Assembly (NCBI GenBank): GCA_030584065.1
Contig: CP129489.1
Span: forward strand, 768,640 to 832,639
DNA from: Flavobacteriales bacterium
GTDB lineage: Bacteria > Bacteroidota > Bacteroidia > Flavobacteriales_F > PHOS-HE28
Direction: 5' to 3'
Length of the DNA stretch: 64,000 nucleotides
Part shown: one piece after another, positions 9,301 to 15,808 of the stretch
Layout of the letters: each line of letters opens with the position of its first letter
Position numbering within the stretch: position 1 is the stretch's first letter
Made by a program: the position numbers and the translations under genes
Notes under the pieces: generated by a model
Database searches by the model: none
Told to the model about the DNA's origin: nothing
The model's input: the letters and a program-made list of their open reading frames with translations, nothing else

Positions 9301-12300
9301 GCTGCGGTGAATGCACTACCGGTGGTGGATGCGGGGCCCGATGCCGTGCTCTGCGACCAGCCGATTCCATACGCACTGGTCGGTAGCCCTGCCGGCGGAA
9401 CATGGTCGGGTACCACGGTGAATGTGACGCCGGCGGGCGTGGTGACTCCCGGGGGCGTGGCGACGGATGTGCTCACCTACACCTTCACCGATGGCAATGG
9501 TTGCACCGGCAGCGATCAGCTCACGGTGGACATCCAGCCCATCACCACCCCCGCATTCGCGGGGAATGATACCGCGGTATGCGCAGGCTCAGGCGCTCTG
9601 CAGCTGGTGGGCACCCCGGCAGGCGGCACATGGGCGGGCACGCAGGTGACAACTGGCGGTTCGCTCAGCACGGATGTTCCGGGCACCTACACGCTCACCT
9701 ATTCCTTCGGCACGGCCACATGCCTGCTGCAGGACCAGGTGACCGTGGTGGTGAATGCGCTGCCAGCTGTGAATGCCGGAGGCGATATCAGCGTATGCCT
9801 CGATGGGGGCATGCAGCAGCTCACGGCTGATCCGCCCGGGGGGGTATGGGCCGGCACAGGCGTGGATGCCAACGGGAGCTTCGACCCGCTCCTCGCACTG
9901 CCCGGAGGCAATCCCGTCACCTATCAGTACACCGACCCTGCTACCGGCTGCTCAAGCAGCGACGATGCCACCGTCACCGTGCAGCCGTTGCCGGTGGCGG
10001 GCTTCACGCACGATCCGGTGGCCTGCGCCAACGTGCCCTTCCTGTTCACCAACGTCAGCGCCGGCTTCACCGCATCGGAGTGGACCTTCGGTGATGGCGG
10101 TGCTTCGAATTCAACCTCGCCGAGCCATGCCTTCGGCGCCACTGGCGACTACGATGTGACGCTGGTGGTGAGCACCGGCGCTGGCTGCACGGATACCATC
10201 ACCAGCACGGTGACCGTATGGGATGTGCCGGTGGCCGATCCGCAGCTGAGCACCGTGAGCGGCTGCGGCCCTTTGACGGTCGATTTCGACAACCTGTCGG
10301 TGGGAGATGGTCTGCTCTATGCCTGGGACTTCGGAGGGCTGGGGGCTAGCGGACAGCAGTGGCCGCCGCCCTTCACCTTCCCGATGGATCCGGAGGATGC
10401 CGTGGTCTATCCGGTGACGCTCACCGCCACCAATGCCTGCGGATCGGATGCCGCCACCGTGGACGTGACCGTGCTGCCCGCGCCTACGGCCGTCTTCGGG
10501 CCTAACGTGGATGAGCACTGCGCTTTCGCTCAGGTGCCCTTCGCCAACGTGAGCTATGGCTTGCCCGATGCGTTCAGCTGGGATTTCGGTGACGGCGCCA
10601 CCAGTGCATCGGGTTCGCCCATCGTGACGCACACCTATGCCGCCGATACGGTCGGTACGCCCTACACCATCACCCTCGTCGCTTCCAACGCCTGCGGATC
10701 GGATACAGCCACCTACACCATCACCGTGCTGCCCAATGAGGTCACGGCCTTCTTCAATGCCGATCCCGTGCAAGGCTGCGCGCCGCTGACCGTCGAGCTG
10801 ACCCACTACACATTGGGGGACACCGCGCTCTATTGGGACCTCGGCGATGGCAACACCAGCCTGCTGGCCGATCCGGTGCACACCTATACCGTTCCCGGTA
10901 CGTATACCATCGAGCTATCCGCGTTCGGCTGCGGATTCGACCAGTACAGCCAGCAGGTGACCGTGCTGCCCGCGCCGGAGCCCTCGTTCACCATCAGCCC
11001 GCAAGGCGTTTGCGTGGGCGGCGAGCTCACCTTCACCAACACCACCCCAGGCGTGAGCGGAGCGCAATGGACCTTCGGTGATGGCGGTACCAGCACGCTC
11101 GCCTCGCCTGCGCACAGCTATGCCGGCAGCGGCTCCTATCCGGTCACGCTAACGGTGACGAGCGCCGTGAACGGCTGCACCGCTTCCGTCACGCAGAATG
11201 CCTTGGTGAGCATCACCCCGGTGGCGGCCTTCACCCCGACGCCAGGTGACGGGTGCATCGATCTGGATGTGGCCTTCGCCAACGCTTCAACCGGAGCGGG
11301 CTTCTACCAATGGGATTTCGGTGACGGGAACAGTTCGGCTCTCGCCGAGCCTTTCCATACCTATACGGCCCCCGGCGCCTATACGGTCACGCTCATCGCA
11401 GAGAATGTGAACGGCTGCTCCGACACGCTCTCCGCGCAAATCGTGGCGCATCCGCTGCCGGTCGCCGCCTTCAGCCTCTCGGCTTCGCAGAGCTGCACTT
11501 CGCCGGTCACCGTGCAGACGCTGAATGCCTCGCAGGGCGCCATCGGGTATCAATGGGACCTGGGCAACGGCCAGTCCTCCCTGCTGAATCAGCCGACCGT
11601 CACCTTTGATGCACCCGGCACCTACACCGTCACCTTGACCGCCGAGAACCAGTTCGGCTGCACCGATGAGCATCAGGAGACCTTCACGGTGCATCCCACG
11701 CCGGAAGCCTCCTTCACTGCGCTTCCGCAGCCGGCCTGTGCGGGTCGGCCGATCGCATTCACCAATACCTCCATCAACGCCTATGCATACCGCTGGCGCT
11801 TCGGCGACGGCACGGGTGCGGTGGCCGATGCGCCGCTGCACAGCTATGCGCAACCGGGCACCTATTCCATCACGCTCATCGCAACCGGGGCGGGCGGGTG
11901 CACCGATACGCTGGTGGCGCCGGCTGCCATTGTGGTTAATCCCACCCCCATGGCCGACTTCACTTCCGACACGCTGGTGAGCGTGCGCAACGCCCTCCAG
12001 TTCAGCAACCTCAGCCAGGGCGCTGTCCAGTATGCCTGGGACTTCGGTGATGGCGAGTCATCGTCGGAGACGCACCCCCTCCATCTCTTTCCTGCCGACG
12101 GCGGCGGCTATACCGTATGCCTGGTGTCGGTCAACCAGTTCGCCTGCCCCGATACCATCTGCAAGTTCCAACTCGTGGGCAGCGACCCGGTGGTCTTCGT
12201 CCCCAATACCTTCACGCCCAACGGCGACGACCGCAACGAGACCTTCCGGCCCATCATCAACGGATACGAGGGCTGGCGCTACAAACTGATGATCTTCGAC

Positions 12301-12462
12301 CGCTGGGGATTGGAGGTCTGGACCACCGAGGACCGGAATACGGGCTGGGACGGCACGGTCGGTGGCCGACCGCCGGTCGTTGACGTCTACGTGTGGAAGG
12401 TGCTGGTGGAACGCGATGGCGATGCCCGCGATTTCATCGGTCACGTCACGTTGCTCGATTGA
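6397..12462 (+). CDS. Giant secreted PKD-repeat protein with type B T9SS sorting domain
   Basis: A 2021-residue surface or secreted protein. The ATG at 6397 gives a good signal peptide (residues 1-20, ending HAQ); an upstream GTG at 6358 would spoil it. After a Cys-containing Ig-like region come about six related units of the pattern DAGPD..LC...LVG.P.GGTW.G at nt 8659, 8884, 9085, 9328, 9550 and 9775. Nine PKD units follow, each marked by WDFGDG-like motifs at nt 10081, 10324, 10579, 10836, 11068, 11310, 11554, 11791 and 12037. The last 90 residues (from VPNTFTPNGDDRNETF) form a gliding-motility type B C-terminal domain that directs export through T9SS. Such proteins are usually adhesins or polymer-binding surface proteins; the ligand is unknown. 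Confidence 0.93.
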   Translation: MSLLFRWSFLYLALLAAMEVHAQPCSLTANAGPNSVTICEGSSQQLNGTASNGDTPYTFSWSPAAGLNDPNVANPVASPGATTTYTLTVTDDDGCTATDAITVNVTPASPAALTSAGPEQVTTFNNLTTFSICDPSATWNFSFTDQSANVPGAVRTINWGDGSPIENPAQGWSLNHAYAPGLWTMTYTIAYPNGCTRSQQYQVFLGTNPGGGISTDPNTNICTGGTLPFYINSVAGNSPGTTYIINFGDGNSVTLSHPPPPVVNHTYSTSTCGLPGGQLNVTFTAQNPCDQTQGQIGPIRVSETPQAQFTASADTACVNSTVTFTDQSIGLQAPGCATAPRNIWSVTPAAGWVIASGTLGGDNGNPGNPGLWTDGSSSLGIQFTAAGTYTVTDRTGNSCGTHTLSRTICVEEPPAPSFTLTPAMGCAPLQPVNANTSAFGQNCLLTHAWTVNGVASPCGGPNWSFASGNAQSQQPQFLFSEPGTYTVQYRAINSCNVPPVQQVITVNAPPQVSLSPLSGICAGQCVTPSATIQACGDPNLTYSWTFPGGAPASSNSAAPGSVCFASAGSPTVSLTVGNACGTATANANLAVGSAPPQPVVASNSPICAGQTLSLSAAPIPGASFQWTNPQGTVISTQPSVTISNVSAANAGIYSVVAISGGCAGQPATVDVQVIAAPVVTVTPPSAAICNGQSATLTANGASNYQWFIGATLIGTGPTITTSPALTTTYTVSGDLGGCPGSATVNVTVYPLPIVNAGADQAVCDQAIPVSLAGAPGPGTWTGPGVTGAGVFTPTPGQLGTVTLTYSHTNANGCTNTDQVDITVGPVPQFADAGPDTVLCQGSTPVQLGGWGPAGGSWVGAAPGGWFTPGTAGNFTVTYNYGSGTCATSDQLTVSVVPATVLNVMPAFSQCADDAPVALVGTPVGGTWAGAGVSGPPWTFDPGAAGTGAHTLTYAFSNANGCLSSATVSAAVNALPVVDAGPDAVLCDQPIPYALVGSPAGGTWSGTTVNVTPAGVVTPGGVATDVLTYTFTDGNGCTGSDQLTVDIQPITTPAFAGNDTAVCAGSGALQLVGTPAGGTWAGTQVTTGGSLSTDVPGTYTLTYSFGTATCLLQDQVTVVVNALPAVNAGGDISVCLDGGMQQLTADPPGGVWAGTGVDANGSFDPLLALPGGNPVTYQYTDPATGCSSSDDATVTVQPLPVAGFTHDPVACANVPFLFTNVSAGFTASEWTFGDGGASNSTSPSHAFGATGDYDVTLVVSTGAGCTDTITSTVTVWDVPVADPQLSTVSGCGPLTVDFDNLSVGDGLLYAWDFGGLGASGQQWPPPFTFPMDPEDAVVYPVTLTATNACGSDAATVDVTVLPAPTAVFGPNVDEHCAFAQVPFANVSYGLPDAFSWDFGDGATSASGSPIVTHTYAADTVGTPYTITLVASNACGSDTATYTITVLPNEVTAFFNADPVQGCAPLTVELTHYTLGDTALYWDLGDGNTSLLADPVHTYTVPGTYTIELSAFGCGFDQYSQQVTVLPAPEPSFTISPQGVCVGGELTFTNTTPGVSGAQWTFGDGGTSTLASPAHSYAGSGSYPVTLTVTSAVNGCTASVTQNALVSITPVAAFTPTPGDGCIDLDVAFANASTGAGFYQWDFGDGNSSALAEPFHTYTAPGAYTVTLIAENVNGCSDTLSAQIVAHPLPVAAFSLSASQSCTSPVTVQTLNASQGAIGYQWDLGNGQSSLLNQPTVTFDAPGTYTVTLTAENQFGCTDEHQETFTVHPTPEASFTALPQPACAGRPIAFTNTSINAYAYRWRFGDGTGAVADAPLHSYAQPGTYSITLIATGAGGCTDTLVAPAAIVVNPTPMADFTSDTLVSVRNALQFSNLSQGAVQYAWDFGDGESSSETHPLHLFPADGGGYTVCLVSVNQFACPDTICKFQLVGSDPVVFVPNTFTPNGDDRNETFRPIINGYEGWRYKLMIFDRWGLEVWTTEDRNTGWDGTVGGRPPVVDVYVWKVLVERDGDARDFIGHVTLLD

Positions 12463-12464
12463 GC

Positions 12465-13274
12465 TCAGAGCGCCTTTCCGCAGTGCGGGCAGAAGCGCGC
12501 ATCCGCGAGCTTCACGTCCTTGCCGCAGCTTGCGCAGTGGCGCTGCTTCAACCGCTCCGTCTGCCGGGCGATCTCCACGCTGACGATGCCGGTGGGGATG
12601 GCGATGATCGCATAGCCTAGGATCATGATGCCGGCGGCGATGGCTTGGCCTAACGGGGTAACCGGCGCGATGTCACCGTAGCCGACCGTGGTGAGGGTGA
12701 CGATTGCCCAGTAGATGCTCCGGGGCACGCTGGTGAAACCGGCATCGTGCGGCTCCACCAGGTACATGATGGCCCCGAACACGGTGACCATCGCCAGCAC
12801 CGCCAGCATGAAGACGATGATGCGGTGGCGGCTCGCGTAGAGCGCCACGAGCAGCAGCCTCGCCTCGGCCACGTACTCCAGCATGCGCAGGACCCTGAAG
12901 ATGCGGGTGAGGCGAAGCGCGCGCACCACGGCCAAGGCCTGCGATCCCGGCACGAGCAGGCTCAGGTAGGTGGGGACGATGGCAAGCAGGTCCACCAGGC
13001 CATAGAAGCTGACGGCGTAGGCCAACCGCCGCTCGCTGATCCAGAGGCGGATCAGGTATTCCACCGTGAACAGCCCGGTGATGGTGAACTCGGCGATCCG
13101 AAGCGCCAGCCCGTGCCGTTCGCGCACCTCGGAAACGCTCTCCAGGAAGACCAGTGCCACGCTGATCAGGATCAGCGCGAGCAGCACCAGATCGAAGAGC
13201 CGTCCGCTGGGCGTGCTCGCACCGAACACGATGACGCGCAATTGCTGCTTGAGCTTCCCGGTGGCGATGGGCAT
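12465..13274 (-). CDS. Voltage-gated-type potassium channel with C-terminal zinc ribbon
   Basis: A 269-residue inner-membrane protein with six predicted helices. S4 carries arginines at every third position (R118, R121, R124, R127, R130), and the selectivity filter TVGYGD is at 196-201, so K+ selectivity is expected. The C-terminus is unusual: CASC (247-250) and CPHC (262-265) make a four-cysteine zinc-ribbon motif. The start at 13274 is preferred over ATGs at 13304 and 13367 because a CATCTTTG element ends 4 nt upstream and the longer forms add unstructured residues overlapping the divergent gene. It is convergent with the PKD gene, with 2 nt between stops. Confidence 0.9.
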   Translation of the reverse strand: MPIATGKLKQQLRVIVFGASTPSGRLFDLVLLALILISVALVFLESVSEVRERHGLALRIAEFTITGLFTVEYLIRLWISERRLAYAVSFYGLVDLLAIVPTYLSLLVPGSQALAVVRALRLTRIFRVLRMLEYVAEARLLLVALYASRHRIIVFMLAVLAMVTVFGAIMYLVEPHDAGFTSVPRSIYWAIVTLTTVGYGDIAPVTPLGQAIAAGIMILGYAIIAIPTGIVSVEIARQTERLKQRHCASCGKDVKLADARFCPHCGKAL

Positions 13275-13278
13275 AGGG

Positions 13279-13286
13279 CAAAGATG
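13279..13286 (-). promoter_or_regulatory. Putative -7 promoter element for the potassium channel gene
   Basis: Minus-strand CATCTTTG, 4 nt before the ATG at 13274. The first base is C instead of T, a variant that recurs upstream of 37174 and 47704. The spacing implies a leaderless transcript. Confidence 0.4.
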
Positions 13287-13365
13287 CGCCCCGGACGTTT
13301 CCATGGCAGCGGAATCCGTGAGGGCTTGGCGTGCGGAGCAGGCCCGTGGTGCGCAACTTCGCGCC

Positions 13366-14769
13366 ATGACTTACCACGAGGTGCCCGAATCGGCATATGC
13401 CGCCTTGATGGCCGTGCTCGGCCCCGAGGGGCTTTCACGCGAGGAGGATGCACGATTGGCCTATGGGCATGACGAGACCGAGGACCTGAGCTACCCGCCT
13501 GCGGTGGTGGCGCGGCCATTGACCACCGCCCAGGTGGCCGAAACGGTGCGGATCTGCGCCCGGCATGCGCTGCCCGTCACCCCGATCGGCGGCCGCACCG
13601 GCCTCAGTGGCGGGGCGCTCTCCGTGCATGGCGGCGTAGGCCTTGCGGTTGACCGCATGAATGCCATCGAGGCCATCGATGAGCGGAATCTGCAGGTGGT
13701 GGTGCAGCCCGGGGTGATCACCCAGGTGCTGCAGGATGCCGTGGCTGCCGCAGGGCTGTATTACCCGCCCGACCCCAGCAGCCGGGGCAGCTGCACCATC
13801 GGCGGGAATATCGCGGAGAACGCCGGCGGCCCGAGGGCGGTGAAATACGGCGTCACCCGCGATTTCGTGCTCAACCTGGAAGTGGTGCTCCCGGGCGGCG
13901 AGGTCATCTGGACCGGGGCGAACACGCTGAAGAACGCTACGGGATACGATCTCACCCGGCTCGTCGTAGGCAGCGAGGGCACCCTCGGCATCATCACCAA
14001 GGCCGTGCTCAAGCTGGTTCCGCTGCCCAAGGAAACGCGGCTGATGCTGGTCCCATTCGCCAGTGCCGAGCGGGCGTGCGAGGCAGTGAGCGCGACCTTC
14101 AGGGCCGGCGTCACTCCCAGTGCCATGGAATTCATGGAGCGCGACGCCATCGCCTGGACGCTTCGCTACACAGAGGGCCTGCCGGCGCAGGTGACCGCCG
14201 ATCCAGGGGCCTATCTGCTGATCGAGGTGGACGGCGACCATGCCGATGCCGTGATGCGGGATTGCGAGACCGTGCTCGGCGTGATGGAAGGGCATGGGGC
14301 CGGGGAGGTGCTCTTCGCGGAGACCAGCGCTGAGAAGGATGCCCTGTGGCGCATGCGACGGAGCGTGCCGGTGAGCGTGAAGGCCCACAGCGTGTACAAG
14401 GAGGAGGATACCGTGGTTCCGCGCTTCGCGCTTCCCCGGCTGCTGGCCGGGGTGAAGGAGATCGGCCGCCGGCATGGATTCACCAGTGTGTGCTACGGAC
14501 ATGCCGGGGATGGGAACCTGCACGTGAACATCATCAAGGGCGACCTCCCCGATGCGTTCTGGGAGCAGGAGCTGCCGAAGGCCATCCGCGAGATCTTCGA
14601 GCTCACCGTATCCCTGGGAGGCACCCTGAGCGGCGAGCATGGCATCGGCCTGGTGCAGCGGCCCTATATGGACATCGCCTTCAGCGATGTGCAGATCGCG
14701 CTCATGCGCGGCATCAAGGCCGCCTTCGATCCCCAGGGAATCATGAATCCCGGCAAGGTGCTGCCTTAG
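13366..14769 (+). CDS. FAD-linked oxidase, GlcD / D-lactate dehydrogenase type
   Basis: A 467-residue flavoprotein oxidising a 2-hydroxy acid such as glycolate or D-lactate. The N-terminal PCMH-type FAD-binding domain (about 40-220) includes PIGGRTGLSGGA, PDPSSRGSCTIGGNIAENAG and VGSEGTLGII. The C-terminal FAD oxidase domain carries YGHAGDGNLHVNII and GTLSGEHGIGLVQRP, which supply flavin- and substrate-binding residues. Length and motifs fit GlcD or Dld2-like enzymes. No GlcE/GlcF subunits are adjacent, so it may act alone. Its ATG is 91 nt from the divergent potassium-channel start. The stop codon overlaps the stop of the convergent MerR gene by 2 nt. Confidence 0.92.
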   Translation: MTYHEVPESAYAALMAVLGPEGLSREEDARLAYGHDETEDLSYPPAVVARPLTTAQVAETVRICARHALPVTPIGGRTGLSGGALSVHGGVGLAVDRMNAIEAIDERNLQVVVQPGVITQVLQDAVAAAGLYYPPDPSSRGSCTIGGNIAENAGGPRAVKYGVTRDFVLNLEVVLPGGEVIWTGANTLKNATGYDLTRLVVGSEGTLGIITKAVLKLVPLPKETRLMLVPFASAERACEAVSATFRAGVTPSAMEFMERDAIAWTLRYTEGLPAQVTADPGAYLLIEVDGDHADAVMRDCETVLGVMEGHGAGEVLFAETSAEKDALWRMRRSVPVSVKAHSVYKEEDTVVPRFALPRLLAGVKEIGRRHGFTSVCYGHAGDGNLHVNIIKGDLPDAFWEQELPKAIREIFELTVSLGGTLSGEHGIGLVQRPYMDIAFSDVQIALMRGIKAAFDPQGIMNPGKVLP

Positions 14770-15656
14770 CGCGGACCGACCAACTCGGCGATCACGGCAT
14801 TCAGGTCGGGCAGCAGCAGCACGCCGCGTGGGGCCTCCTTCTGCGGGATGTGGCGCACGGTGAGCCCGGCGGCAACAAAGCTCACCCGGTCCTCTGGCAT
14901 CGCCTCGCGGAGCTGGGCCAGGTAGGCCTTGGCATCCTCCGGCGCAGGGCGGACCACGAGCAAGGTGATGAACCGGATCGCGCTTCCGTAGAGGGTTACC
15001 ACCTGCCGGAGGTCGCTCTGCGGCACGCTCTGGCCCAAGTAGATGGTCCGTTGGCCATTCGCACGGAGCAGGTAGTTCAGGTACAGCAGCCCCAGTTCAT
15101 GGATCTCGTCCTCTGGAAGATAGAGCACATTGAGGGCTCCTGTGCCCGAAGCCGGCTGCAGCCGCGCGGTATTCACGATGAGGCGCTGCCGCATCAGGTT
15201 GCTCACGAAGTGCTCCTGCGCAGGGCAAATGGCACTGCTCTGCCAGAGGATGCCGATGCGCTCCATGAGCTTCACCAGCACATCCTCTACCAGTGAGCGG
15301 AAGCCATTCTGCTGCTCGTGCTCATCGCAGGTGCGCTCGAAGACCGTCTCATCGAATCCGAGCATGGCCACTACGAGCGTATTGAGGATTCCTTCCGGCG
15401 TGGGCTCACCTTGGGCCGTTTCCCGCACCATGCGCTCCCGCTCTTCAGGGCTCATAGCCGCGATGCGGGAGATCTTGTGACCGTGCTGGTTGAGGAAGGC
15501 GACGTTCAGGATGGTCTTCAGCTCATCCAGGTCATAGGTCCTGATGTTCGTGTCCGTACGGTCCGGTTTCAACAGGCCATAGCGGCGCTCCCAGACCCGG
15601 ATGGTGTGGGCCTTCACGCCGGTGAATTGCTCAAGGTCGCGGATGTGGAACCGCAT
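14766..15656 (-). CDS. CarH/LitR-like MerR-family regulator with B12-binding domain
   Basis: A 296-residue transcription factor. Residues 3-70 are a MerR winged helix (HIRDLEQFTGVKAHTIRVWE, then RRYGLLKPDRTDTNIRTYD). The C-terminal part carries the hallmarks of the light-sensing cobalamin proteins: Trp138, then nine residues, then Glu148-His149 (the W-x9-EH motif capping adenosylcobalamin), and a likely lower cobalt ligand His186 in EIHELG, close to the DxHxxG consensus. Family members repress carotenoid or stress genes in the dark. The start at 15656 matches the usual N-terminus; 15671 is possible. No carotenoid or photolyase gene is adjacent, so targets are unknown. Confidence 0.88.
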   Translation of the reverse strand: MRFHIRDLEQFTGVKAHTIRVWERRYGLLKPDRTDTNIRTYDLDELKTILNVAFLNQHGHKISRIAAMSPEERERMVRETAQGEPTPEGILNTLVVAMLGFDETVFERTCDEHEQQNGFRSLVEDVLVKLMERIGILWQSSAICPAQEHFVSNLMRQRLIVNTARLQPASGTGALNVLYLPEDEIHELGLLYLNYLLRANGQRTIYLGQSVPQSDLRQVVTLYGSAIRFITLLVVRPAPEDAKAYLAQLREAMPEDRVSFVAAGLTVRHIPQKEAPRGVLLLPDLNAVIAELVGPR

Positions 15657-15681
15657 CAGATAAGGACCCATGGGAGTGCGT

Positions 15682-15689
15682 CGAAAGTA
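15682..15689 (-). promoter_or_regulatory. Putative -7 promoter element for the MerR/B12 regulator
   Basis: Minus-strand TACTTTCG, 25 nt before the ATG at 15656. Confidence 0.5.
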
Positions 15690-15750
15690 GCCGGTTGCGT
15701 TACAATTCCGTGACTAAACAGCGAGGGGCGGTGATGGTTCGCAGAAATAG

Positions 15751-15785
15751 GAAGGGGCCCCCTCCAAACCATCGGGGGCCCCTTC
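15751..15785 (-). terminator. Intrinsic terminator of the DUF4397 gene
   Basis: A perfect 12-bp inverted repeat (GAAGGGGCCCCC and its complement) around an 11-nt loop lies just past the stop of the minus-strand gene at 15809. The following T-tract is short (CCTATTTCTGC), so it is a strong hairpin with a weak U-run. Confidence 0.75.
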
Positions 15786-15808
15786 GCGACAGACGTCGCC
15801 ACGAGGAA

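Noticed and set aside
7970-12100. Regular repeats resembling a CRISPR array
   Set aside because: The period (about 230-240 bp), coding frame and protein motifs show these are PKD and related repeat units, not short repeats with unique spacers.
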